NCBI GenBank assembly: GCA_003561495.1 | Contig: PWWM01000086.1 | Coordinates: 1-6,212 of the forward strand | Direction: 5' to 3' | Source of the DNA: Gammaproteobacteria bacterium | GTDB lineage: Bacteria; Pseudomonadota; Gammaproteobacteria; Xanthomonadales; Wenzhouxiangellaceae | DNA length: 6,212 nt | The notes under the pieces: model-generated | Seen by the model: only the letters and a program-made list of their open reading frames with translations | Told to the model about the DNA's origin: nothing | The model's database searches: none | Made by a program: the position numbers and the translations under genes | Shown here: positions 1 to 6,212 of the stretch, one piece after another | Numbering within the stretch: the first letter of the stretch is position 1 | Layout: each line of letters begins with the position of its first letter

Positions 1-2490
1 CGCGCCCCGCTGAAGCTGGATGGCGAAGGCCTGCAGACCCGCATGGTCGCCGTGGATGGACAGCCTCTCGAACCGCGCCAGTATCGATTGGATGGTCAAT
101 CCATGGTCATCGGGCAACTGCCGGATCAGGCCCGGGTGGTGACCGAAGTGGTCATTCAACCGGTCCGCAACACCGCGTTGGAGGGTCTGTATGCTTCGGG
201 TGAGTCGTTGCTGACCCAGTGCGAGGCCGAAGGCTTTCGCAAGATCACCTGGTTCCCCGACCGGCCCGATGTCATGTCCACCTACCGGGTGCGCCTGGAG
301 GCCGATCTTGATCACTACCCGGTGTTGTTGTCCAACGGCAACCTGGAGCAGTCCGGCGAGTTGGAGGGTGGCCGCCACTTTGCCATCTGGCACGACCCTT
401 TCCCCAAGCCCAGCTACCTGTTCGCCCTGGTCGCAGGCAATCTGGAAGCGATCAGCGATACCTTCACCACCGCCAGCGGCCGCCGGGTCCAACTGAAGAT
501 CTACTCCGAGGCCGAGAACATCGGTCGACTCGATCATGCCATGGCCAGTCTCAAGCGGGCCATGACCTGGGATGAGCAACGCTTCGGGCTGGAATACGAC
601 CTGGATGTCTACCATATCATCGCCACCCATGACTTCAACATGGGCGCAATGGAGAACAAGAGTCTCAATATCTTCAATGCCCGCTACGTGCTGGCCGACC
701 AGGATACTGCCACCGATGCTGATTTCGAGGCCATCGAGGCGGTCATCGGGCATGAGTACTTCCACAACTGGACCGGCAACCGGGTCACCTGCCGCGACTG
801 GTTCCAGCTCACCCTGAAGGAAGGGCTCACGGTCTTTCGAGACCAGGAATTCACCTCGGATCTGCGCTCACGGCCGGTCAAGCGGATTGCCGATGTCGCC
901 ACCCTGATGGCGCGCCAGTTTCCCGAGGATGCCGGGCCCATGGCCCATTCGATCCGACCCGAACGCTACATCGAGATCAATAACTTCTATACCGCCACGG
1001 TGTACGAGAAGGGCGCTGAAATCGTGCGCCTTTACCAGACCCTGCTGGGCAAGGACGGTTTCCGCCGGGGGCTGGACCTGTACTTCGAACGCCACGACGG
1101 TCAGGCCGTGACCTGCGATGATTTTCTTGCTGCCATGGCTGACGCCAACAACCGTGATCTGCGCCAGTTCGAACGCTGGTACCGCCAGGTCGGCACCCCC
1201 CGGCTCGAGGTCCGCTCGGACTACGATCACAAGCATGGCCATTTCATTCTGAAGTTCAGACAGACGCTGCCCGAGCACGCCGACAATCGCGATCTCGGCC
1301 CGCTGATGATCCCGGTTCGAATCGGTTTTCTCGATGCTGAAAACCAGCCCTTGCCGGTCACCCTGGCCGATGAAAGCGAAGCCGGCGAAACAACCCGCCT
1401 GCTGGTGCTCAACAAGCCTGAATCGTCCTTTCGCTTTCGAGATCTGCCACCGGACGCCTTGCCTTCCCTGCTGCGAGATTTCTCCGCACCGGTGGCATTG
1501 GATTACGACTGGTCTCTGGAAGACCTCGCACGACTGGCCGGACATGACCCGGATGCCTTCAATCGCTGGCGAGCCTGTCGCCGCCTGTCCGAGCAGGTGC
1601 TCGATCAGGCCTTTGCCGTTGATGGCCGGTTCCCCGACAGCGCCGAGCTACTGGAGCAAGCCTGGGCAGCCATCCTCGACGATACCGGGATGGATGAAGC
1701 CCTGGCCGCCGAGCTGTTGATATTGCCCACTGAGATGGAACTGGTGCAGCAGCGCGACCCGGTCGATGTCGATGCCGTTCACCGGGCCCGCAAACAGTTG
1801 CTGGAATCACTTTGCGGACATCTGAAAGATGCGCTGGAAGCAACCTGGCGTCGTTGTCTGGATGCCAGCCCCTGGAGTGATGCGGGACAGGCCATGGCGC
1901 GTCGCCGCCTGAAAAACCTGGCCTTGAGCTACTGGTGCATCAACGGCTGCGAAGCCGGCCTTGAGCAGGCCGAAAAACAGTTCACCGAATCCGACAACAT
2001 GACCGACCGTTTGGCTGCCCTGAAATGTCTGGTCCATGCCGGTGGCGAGCGACGCAGCCGCGCGCTGGAAGCTTTCGAGGCCCGTCATGGCGGCGATGCC
2101 CTGGTCATGGACAAGTGGTTTGCGGTCCAGGCGAGTGTGGCCGAGACCGAGACGGTCGAACGGGTTGCCGCGCTTATGGAACATCCGGCGTTTTCATTGA
2201 AAAACCCCAACAAGGTGCGTGCCCTGCTGGGCGCAATCAGCCACAACAATCCGCGCGCCTTCCATCGTGGCGATGGCGCCGGCTATCGCTTGCTGGGGCA
2301 GGCCATTCGTGAACTCGACGCCCTCAATCCCCAGGTCGCCGCCCGCCTGGCCACGGCCTTCAATCGCTGGCACACCTTCGATGCTGAACGTGCCGGACAA
2401 ATGCGTACCGAGCTGGAGCGAATCCGTGCACTGAAATCCTTAAGCCCCGACGTCGGAGAAATCGTCGCTGCAGCTTTGAGAAACAAGTAA
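1..2490 (+). CDS. pepN: Aminopeptidase N (M1 family zinc metallopeptidase), 5'-partial
   Basis: This cytosolic zinc exopeptidase removes N-terminal amino acids from peptides and serves in peptide turnover. The frame is open from base 1. The first codons (APLKLDGEG, before the ATG at 43) already match the PepN N-terminal beta domain, so the ATG at 43 is internal and the true start is outside the window. Visible here are 829 codons against about 870 in E. coli PepN, so about 50 N-terminal residues are missing. Diagnostic motifs: the substrate-binding GAMEN at 643-657; the zinc site HEYFH at 751-765, followed exactly 18 residues later by the third ligand Glu (codon 820-822, in LKEGLTVFRDQEF); and the transition-state Tyr at 1003-1005 (TVYEKGAE). 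The upstream TQCEAEGFRKIT segment, with its substrate-facing Glu, and the long helical C-terminal domain (NNMTDRLAAL, LVMDKWF, NPNKVRALLGA) are intact, so the enzyme looks active. The TAA stop at 2488-2490 is 9 bp from the end of the convergent gene. The family call is near certain. Confidence 0.97.
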   Translation, partial: RAPLKLDGEGLQTRMVAVDGQPLEPRQYRLDGQSMVIGQLPDQARVVTEVVIQPVRNTALEGLYASGESLLTQCEAEGFRKITWFPDRPDVMSTYRVRLEADLDHYPVLLSNGNLEQSGELEGGRHFAIWHDPFPKPSYLFALVAGNLEAISDTFTTASGRRVQLKIYSEAENIGRLDHAMASLKRAMTWDEQRFGLEYDLDVYHIIATHDFNMGAMENKSLNIFNARYVLADQDTATDADFEAIEAVIGHEYFHNWTGNRVTCRDWFQLTLKEGLTVFRDQEFTSDLRSRPVKRIADVATLMARQFPEDAGPMAHSIRPERYIEINNFYTATVYEKGAEIVRLYQTLLGKDGFRRGLDLYFERHDGQAVTCDDFLAAMADANNRDLRQFERWYRQVGTPRLEVRSDYDHKHGHFILKFRQTLPEHADNRDLGPLMIPVRIGFLDAENQPLPVTLADESEAGETTRLLVLNKPESSFRFRDLPPDALPSLLRDFSAPVALDYDWSLEDLARLAGHDPDAFNRWRACRRLSEQVLDQAFAVDGRFPDSAELLEQAWAAILDDTGMDEALAAELLILPTEMELVQQRDPVDVDAVHRARKQLLESLCGHLKDALEATWRRCLDASPWSDAGQAMARRRLKNLALSYWCINGCEAGLEQAEKQFTESDNMTDRLAALKCLVHAGGERRSRALEAFEARHGGDALVMDKWFAVQASVAETETVERVAALMEHPAFSLKNPNKVRALLGAISHNNPRAFHRGDGAGYRLLGQAIRELDALNPQVAARLATAFNRWHTFDAERAGQMRTELERIRALKSLSPDVGEIVAAALRNK

Positions 2491-2499
2491 CGAGGGGGT

Positions 2500-4254
2500 T
2501 CAGTTCCAGAGCGCCTTCGCGGCCACTTTCATGATCGCCGGAATCTTGAAGCTGGAAATGCCGCCTCGCCAGAACAACTCGCGCTTGTCGCATACGGTGT
2601 TGTGGCTGAAGCGGTTGATCTCGCCGCGCAATTCGGCCTGGTCGGCCTCTGAAAGCGTACCGTCCAGACTGGCCTTGAGTCGCTCGCGCAAGCGTCGGGC
2701 CTCGGCAATGCCTTCGGCCACCATCCGGGCGGATTTCTCGTCGATCCGGCCATACTGGAGTTTCAGTTCGTTGAGCCTTTCGGCGGCATCGTAAGTGGCA
2801 TCCACAAGCTGCGCGCGTGTCATCCACTCGGTTTCATAGTTGAGGATATGCTCCCAGCTCGGTTGGGTCAGCAGTTGGCGATGTTCCTCGACCGTATGGG
2901 CAAGCTTGCGATAGCCGTATTTTTCCGGCTCCTCGAAAATCCGGCTGCCGGGGTCGAGAAACGGGCCCATGGGTGAGATGAAGCACTGCAGGCGCTTGTC
3001 GCCCCATTGGAACAGGGACTCGCAATAGTCGACCGTTTCCATGACCGACTCGTAGGTCTGGAACGGCAGCCCGATCATGTAGAACACGTCGATGCGATGA
3101 CAGTTGAGCTTGAGTGCCTCGCGCAGCATGTTTTCCATGGCTTCGTTTTCGTAACCGGCCTCGCCTTCCATGGCGTGGCGGACCTTGCGGTCGTGGCTTT
3201 CCGGGCTGACTTCGAAACTCCAGTTGGGCACCCGTTCATCGACGTATTTCAAAAACTCGATCGGCGGCACATCGAAAAACTCGAAGCAGATCTCGTTCTT
3301 GACGCCGGCTGCCTGGATCTCGTCGATGACCTGCCGGGCGTATTTCTTGCCACCTTGCAGCAGATCGCCGGGGATCACGATGGGCCCGCGCGACAGGCGT
3401 CCGATGGCAACCAGGTTTTTGACCAGGTTGCCGGCGCTGCGAAAGGCGACCTTGCGGCGCATGGTCATCCTGGCGCAGGTCGAGGCCGAACTGCCACAGG
3501 TGACACATTCGAAGGCGCAGCCTTTCAGCGGCAACACCATGGTGGTCGGATTGCGCAGCCAGCCATTGAACGGCAGTACACCGTTCACATCGCGGTACCG
3601 AACGGCCATGTCAATCAGTAGCTCCGGGAGCACATCGACATAATCGAGTGTGCGCGGCACGAACGTTAGGGGATTGACGCGAACCTCGCCGTCCTTGCGC
3701 CAGGTCAGGTTCGGGACCTGGTGAAGGTCGCCGCCGTTCTCGAGCGTCTCCAGCAAGAGATTCAGGGGTTCTTCTGTGCTGTCGCCGCGCAACACGAAAT
3801 CGATTTCCGGGTAATCGGCGACCAGTGACTCGTGGTAGTAAGTCGATGACAATCCGCCGAACATGACCGGCACGTCCGGGTGTACCTTCTTGGCCAGACG
3901 GGCAATCTCGATGGCGCCGTGGCAATGGGGCATCCAGTGCAGGTCGATGCCGATCGCCCGCGTGTTGATCCTGGCCAGAAACTTCTCGACGTCGAATTTC
4001 GGATCGGTCAACATCTTCAGGGCGACATTGACAATGCGTACCTCGCGACCGTGTTCCTTGAGGTAGCCGGCCATGGTCAGGAAACCGATCGGGTAAAGCT
4101 CGAACATCACCGATGAGGGCACCATGTCGCTGACTGGACCATACAGGATGGACTCCTTGCGGAAGTCGTAAACGCTCGGCGGATGCAGCAGCAGCAGATC
4201 GATTGGTTTTGAGCCCATGCCGGTTGTCCAGTGTGTTTTTTCGTTTGAGTCCAC
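2500..4254 (-). CDS. B12-binding domain / radical SAM protein, substrate unknown
   Basis: The predicted product has 584 residues. Residues 18-165 form a Rossmann-like cobalamin-binding domain (DLLLLHPPS, YPIGFLTMAGYLKEHG, VMFGGLSSTYY, DFVLRGDSTEEP). Residues 236-450 form the radical SAM barrel, with the 4Fe-4S cysteines C246, C250 and C253 in the canonical CX3CX2C spacing (GCAFECVTCGSS). FEVSPESHD (347-355), MIGLPFQT (393-400) and PMGPFLDPGS (428-437) are further barrel or post-barrel signatures. A charged helical tail (about 480-584) ends in an amphipathic stretch. From memory the architecture resembles the TIGR04190-type family (Ta0216-like), which has no assigned reaction. Related classes do methylations or rearrangements through a 5'-deoxyadenosyl radical and cobalamin. 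A DLH sequence occurs at 104-106, but the full DxHxxG motif is absent, so cobalamin is probably bound without a lower His ligand. The start is a GTG at 4254; an in-frame ATG at 4218 (residue 13) is the alternative. Neither has a clear Shine-Dalgarno, and an in-frame stop just upstream excludes longer forms. The family class is firm; the function is unknown. Confidence 0.93.
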   Translation of the reverse strand: MDSNEKTHWTTGMGSKPIDLLLLHPPSVYDFRKESILYGPVSDMVPSSVMFELYPIGFLTMAGYLKEHGREVRIVNVALKMLTDPKFDVEKFLARINTRAIGIDLHWMPHCHGAIEIARLAKKVHPDVPVMFGGLSSTYYHESLVADYPEIDFVLRGDSTEEPLNLLLETLENGGDLHQVPNLTWRKDGEVRVNPLTFVPRTLDYVDVLPELLIDMAVRYRDVNGVLPFNGWLRNPTTMVLPLKGCAFECVTCGSSASTCARMTMRRKVAFRSAGNLVKNLVAIGRLSRGPIVIPGDLLQGGKKYARQVIDEIQAAGVKNEICFEFFDVPPIEFLKYVDERVPNWSFEVSPESHDRKVRHAMEGEAGYENEAMENMLREALKLNCHRIDVFYMIGLPFQTYESVMETVDYCESLFQWGDKRLQCFISPMGPFLDPGSRIFEEPEKYGYRKLAHTVEEHRQLLTQPSWEHILNYETEWMTRAQLVDATYDAAERLNELKLQYGRIDEKSARMVAEGIAEARRLRERLKASLDGTLSEADQAELRGEINRFSHNTVCDKRELFWRGGISSFKIPAIMKVAAKALWN

Positions 4255-4275
4255 AAAAAGAATAGCCGATGTGGA

Positions 4276-4290
4276 TCAATTGAAAATTGA
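4276..4290. promoter_or_regulatory. Perfect 6-3-6 inverted repeat, possible operator
   Basis: TCAATT and AATTGA are exact reverse complements flanking the trinucleotide GAA. The 15-bp dyad sits in the gap between two divergent genes and overlaps the tentative -35 boxes of both strands (TTGAAA at 4280-4285 on plus, TTTTCA on minus). That placement suits a dimeric regulator, but a short AT-rich dyad can also arise by chance. It has no T-tract that would make it a terminator, and no known regulator consensus was recognised. Confidence 0.3.
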
Positions 4291-4348
4291 GCCAAGACAA
4301 TAAGCTATGACTCGATCCGAACATAATGAGGCACAACTTGGATTCCGC

Positions 4349-4352
4349 GAGG
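4349..4352 (+). promoter_or_regulatory. Ribosome binding site of the coiled-coil gene
   Basis: GAGG lies 4 nt before the ATG at 4357, slightly closer than ideal. The upstream in-frame TGA at 4327-4329 and the lack of any other ATG, GTG or TTG codon between it and 4357 fix that ATG as the start. Confidence 0.5.
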
Positions 4353-4356
4353 CGTC

Positions 4357-4695
4357 ATGAAAAACATCATCGAGTTACTCGCAGCCTGGGCGTTGATTCA
4401 CGAAAGCGCCGATGAGGGCTGGAAGTCCGCAGTCAAACGCGGACGCGATCAGACCCCGGGCACCATGCGGGATGGGCCGGAAGCCTTCGTCGAAGGCCTG
4501 GCGGTGCTGGTCGATGAGGAAAAAGAACGCCTCAAGCAACGACTGGCCGAAGGTGGGGATTCTGATGAAACGTTCAACCAGGATGAGGTTGGCGAGCGCA
4601 TCGATCAACTCGCCTTCGAGATCGCCGAACTGCGCGGCCGGCTTGAATCGCTGCAGGCATCCATCGATGGCCTCGCCCAACGCCTGCCCGACTGA
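4357..4695 (+). CDS. Small acidic coiled-coil protein upstream of ABC1 kinase
   Basis: The product is a 112-residue protein that I cannot assign to a named family. Residues 1-17 form a short hydrophobic or amphipathic helix (IIELLAAWALIHESA). Residues 41-65 are a charged helix (AFVEGLAVLVDEEKERLKQRLAEG). After a polar linker (66-76), residues 78-110 make a regular heptad coiled coil with V78, I82, L86, I89, L92, L96, L99, I103 and L106 at a/d spacing. There is no signal peptide and no full transmembrane segment. The gene overlaps the downstream ABC1 gene by 29 bp in a different frame, which implies co-translation and a linked role. The layout loosely recalls phasin-like lipid-surface proteins or UbiK-type coiled-coil accessory factors of ubiquinone synthesis, but this is shape resemblance only. 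That the gene is real is supported by its RBS, its clean heptads and the operon context. Confidence 0.8.
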   Translation: MKNIIELLAAWALIHESADEGWKSAVKRGRDQTPGTMRDGPEAFVEGLAVLVDEEKERLKQRLAEGGDSDETFNQDEVGERIDQLAFEIAELRGRLESLQASIDGLAQRLPD

Positions 4696-6058
4696 GCCGC
4701 AACCGGGTCGCGGGTGGCGAATTGCCCGGGCCGTGATCGGCAGTCTGCTGGTCACGATCTGGAAATGTCGCTTTGGTTTGCTGCGTGGCCGGCGCAGGCG
4801 CACCATCATCGCGAAGCAAATGCGTTTGTTCTGCGAGCGCATGGGACCGACGTTTGCCAAGCTGGGACAACTGGCCTCGGTGCGTCCCGATGTGTTTTCC
4901 CCGGAAACGGTGTTCGAACTGGAGCGGCTGCAGGATCGCATGCCGCCGGTTCCCGACGACGCCATTCAAAAGGCAATCGTAGTAGAGCTGGGCGCCGAAC
5001 CCGACAGGCTCTTCGCCGATTTCGAGGACGAGCCGCTGGCTGCTGCGTCGGTGGCACAGGTCCACCGCGCTCGGCTCAGAAAGGACTATCTCCCCGTGAC
5101 CGGAGAGGTGCTGCCGGCCGGTACCGAGGTCGCGATCAAGGTGTTGCGCCCGGGCATCGAGCCCCAGATCGCCGCCGACCTGGCCATTGCCCGGCGCTGG
5201 GCACGGCGGATGGCGCGATTCAAGCGCCTGGCGCGTTGGCGTCCGGTCGAGCTGCTGGATGAATTTAGCGCCATGCTCGATCGCGAGCTCGACTTTCGCA
5301 ACGAAGGTCGAGTCGCCGATGGCTTCACACGCGACTTTGCCGACGATGAGCAAGTCATCGTGCCACGCGTCATCTGGCGCCATACCACCCGCCGCGTGCT
5401 GGTCACCGAATATGTCGAGGGCTGGCGACTCAATGACCTGGGTGCAGCCGAGCGTGCCGGTATCGATGCGCGCGCCCTGGCCACCCATGGCGCCAATGTG
5501 TTCATGCACCAGGTGTTGGTGCTGGGGTATTACCACGCCGACATGCACCCCGCCAACCTTTTCGTGACCCCGGATGGCCGGATCTGTTTTCTTGACTTCG
5601 GCATCGTCGGAACCACAACATCGGCACAACGCGAGGCGATCGCCCAGGTGCTGGTCGGGCTGGTCTATGGCGATGCCGACCGGGCATTGCGCTACTCCCG
5701 GGAACTCGGCCTGGAGATTCCGGATGAGCAGGTGGCCAAGGTCCGCAAACGGGTCGAGGAACTGGTTCGCAACCACCTGCTCGCTGAACCGCAAGCCGAC
5801 GTGCGCGGCTTCGCCCTGGGGTTTCTATCCATGTTGGCCGATTTCCGCATTACCATTCCCACAGGCTACGGCCTGCTGATCAAGTCCCTGGTCACCGTCG
5901 AGGGCGTGGCCCGCGCGATCTACCCGGACCTGGACCTCATGCAGGCCGCCCGCCCGTTCACCACCCGCCTGATCGCTGAACAACTCCTGCAACCTGACCG
6001 CCTGCGCCACCGCCTGGCCGCTGCCCGCAACGCCGCACTGGAAGTGCTTCTGTCGTAA
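4667..6058 (+). CDS. ABC1/AarF/UbiB-family atypical kinase, lacking C-terminal membrane tail
   Basis: Members of this family (UbiB, Coq8, AarF) have a protein-kinase-like fold, act mainly as ATPases, and support ubiquinone or other isoprenoid-lipid metabolism at membranes. All family hallmarks are present in the 463-residue product: the inhibitory KxGQ motif (KLGQ, 65-68), the Ala-rich nucleotide loop (AAAS, 125-128), the ATP-binding Lys K158 (VAIKVLRPGI), the ELDFRNE helix (207-213), the catalytic HADMHPAN (290-297, D292, N297) and the metal-binding DFG (310-312). Residues 22-32 form a short hydrophobic stretch. The family commonly runs to about 550 residues with two C-terminal transmembrane helices, as in UbiB; here the protein stops at LEVLLS with none. 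Compared with UbiB there is also an extra segment of about 11 residues (139-152) before K158. The ATG at 4667 is chosen because it lies inside the upstream gene (29-bp overlap) with an AGG about 9 nt upstream. The frame is open back to an ATG at 4412, but that stretch is Ser/Arg-rich shadow of the upstream gene. GTG 4733 is an alternative start. The family is certain; the substrate is unknown. Confidence 0.93.
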   Translation: MASPNACPTEPQPGRGWRIARAVIGSLLVTIWKCRFGLLRGRRRRTIIAKQMRLFCERMGPTFAKLGQLASVRPDVFSPETVFELERLQDRMPPVPDDAIQKAIVVELGAEPDRLFADFEDEPLAAASVAQVHRARLRKDYLPVTGEVLPAGTEVAIKVLRPGIEPQIAADLAIARRWARRMARFKRLARWRPVELLDEFSAMLDRELDFRNEGRVADGFTRDFADDEQVIVPRVIWRHTTRRVLVTEYVEGWRLNDLGAAERAGIDARALATHGANVFMHQVLVLGYYHADMHPANLFVTPDGRICFLDFGIVGTTTSAQREAIAQVLVGLVYGDADRALRYSRELGLEIPDEQVAKVRKRVEELVRNHLLAEPQADVRGFALGFLSMLADFRITIPTGYGLLIKSLVTVEGVARAIYPDLDLMQAARPFTTRLIAEQLLQPDRLRHRLAAARNAALEVLLS

Positions 6059-6075
6059 GGGAGCATGAGCTCAAG

Positions 6076-6096
6076 TTCGCTGTTGCGAAAATTATT
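6076..6096 (+). terminator. Weak terminator-like hairpin after ABC1 gene
   Basis: TTCGC and GCGAA form a perfect 5-bp stem around the tetraloop TGTT, beginning 18 nt after the ABC1 stop. The bases that follow (AATTATT) are AT-rich but not a true T-run. The position is right for a terminator; the short stem and poor tail make it doubtful. Confidence 0.25.
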
Positions 6097-6134
6097 AACC
6101 CGGCAGGTATGTAGATCGCATTCAGCCGCAGTGT

Positions 6135-6212
6135 GGCTTTCGGCAGCAAGGCAGCGAAACGCCGCTGTAGCACTCCTACAGCAAGTTTCGATAACGCAGT
6201 CTGCCGAAAGCC
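6135..6212. repeat. Nested palindromic element (REP/BIME- or MITE-like), may continue past window
   Basis: Three nested exact inverted repeats share one centre. The outer arms are GGCTTTCGGCAG (6135-6146) and CTGCCGAAAGCC (6201-6212), 12 bp each. The middle arms are CGAAAC (6155-6160) and GTTTCG (6185-6190). The apical stem is GCTGTAG (6164-6170) and CTACAGC (6176-6182) around the loop CACTC. The asymmetric internal loops are 6147-6154 against 6191-6200, and 6161-6163 against 6183-6184. The outer right arm ends on the last base, so the repeat may be longer. Read on the minus strand, the apex includes GTAGGAGTGCTAC, reminiscent of the GTAG-headed REP elements of gammaproteobacteria that are mobilised by RAYT transposases (recalled knowledge). 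There is no T-tract, so it is not a typical intrinsic terminator. The structure is certain from sequence; the class is inferred. Confidence 0.75.

Larger units (their letters stand above)
4255..4356. promoter_or_regulatory. Divergent intergenic promoter region
   Basis: This 102-bp AT-richer gap separates the minus-strand radical SAM gene from the plus-strand coiled-coil/ABC1 pair, so both transcripts should start here. On the plus strand, CATAAT at 4322-4327 matches five of six -10 bases and would place the transcript start near 4334, about 23 nt before the ATG at 4357. No good -35 lies at the right distance. On the minus strand, TATTCT (4264 down to 4259) with TTTTCA (4286 down to 4281), spaced 16 bp, is a weak -10/-35 pair. 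It would start transcription at about 4252, almost on the GTG codon. The location is well supported; the individual boxes are tentative. Confidence 0.45.

Noticed and set aside
43..45. ATG at 43 as the start of pepN
   Set aside because: The codons before it are open to base 1 and match the PepN N-terminal domain, so the gene is cut by the window edge.
868..1545. Antisense open frame of 225 codons within pepN
   Set aside because: It is the complement of the conserved PepN coding sequence, without motifs or a supported start.
3007..3621. Plus-strand open frame of 204 codons opposite the radical SAM gene
   Set aside because: It lies across the radical SAM barrel and its cysteine motif on the other strand. 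Its composition looks like a codon shadow.
4412..4666. Upstream extension of the ABC1 frame to an ATG at 4412
   Set aside because: The frame is open, but the 85 residues are Ser/Arg/Pro-rich with no family similarity and lie almost wholly inside the well-formed coiled-coil gene. They are a shadow of that gene.
4574..5794. Long antisense open frame of 406 codons under the ABC1 gene
   Set aside because: It is opposite a gene with complete ABC1 motifs. The translation shows no recognisable domain, and long antisense frames are common in GC-rich genes.
6056..6100. Possible stop-codon readthrough or frameshift that would restore an ABC1 C-terminal tail
   Set aside because: The sequence after TAA encodes no hydrophobic helices in that frame and nothing resembling the family tail.
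6065..6212. Open frame from ATG 6065 to the window edge, in the ABC1 frame after its stop
   Set aside because: The GGGAG is only 1 nt from the ATG, the translation is low-complexity Ser/Ala/Gln, and it runs straight through the palindrome, so it is open by chance.
6135..6212. Terminal palindrome as an intrinsic terminator
   Set aside because: The stem has large internal loops and no T-run follows on either strand within the window.

Overview
This is a GC-rich window (roughly 60% by eye) with dense coding. The M1 aminopeptidase follows the enterobacterial PepN pattern closely, and an ABC1/UbiB-type kinase-like protein is also present. Together these suggest a gammaproteobacterium or a close relative. 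The lineage is an inference from recalled family resemblance; no search was run.

Layout: (1) Bases 1-2490, plus strand: aminopeptidase N (pepN). Its start lies left of the window, so about 50 N-terminal residues are missing. (2) Bases 2500-4254, minus strand: a 584-residue B12-binding-domain/radical SAM protein of unknown substrate. Its stop codon is only 9 bp from the pepN stop (tail to tail). (3) Bases 4255-4356: the only intergenic space with room for promoters. It is divergent and carries a perfect 6-3-6 dyad. (4) Bases 4357-4695, plus strand: a small acidic protein with a C-terminal coiled coil, whose end overlaps (5) the start of an ABC1/AarF/UbiB-family kinase-like protein at 4667-6058. 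These two genes look translationally coupled. (6) Bases 6059-6212: a non-coding tail with a weak terminator-like hairpin and then a nested palindrome running to the last base. This resembles a REP/BIME- or MITE-type element.

How the genes may work together: PepN is a housekeeping cytosolic peptidase with no evident link to the others. The radical SAM gene is a single-gene unit read away from the kinase pair. The coiled-coil protein and ABC1 protein form the one convincing operon here. ABC1 proteins act on or near membrane isoprenoid lipids such as ubiquinone, so the small protein is a plausible partner or membrane-surface adaptor; that is inference.

No tRNA, rRNA, CRISPR array, insertion sequence or transposase gene was seen. 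Most of the window is ordinary chromosome. The parts most worth a second look are the terminal palindrome, the orphan B12/radical SAM enzyme, and the coiled-coil plus tail-less ABC1 pair.
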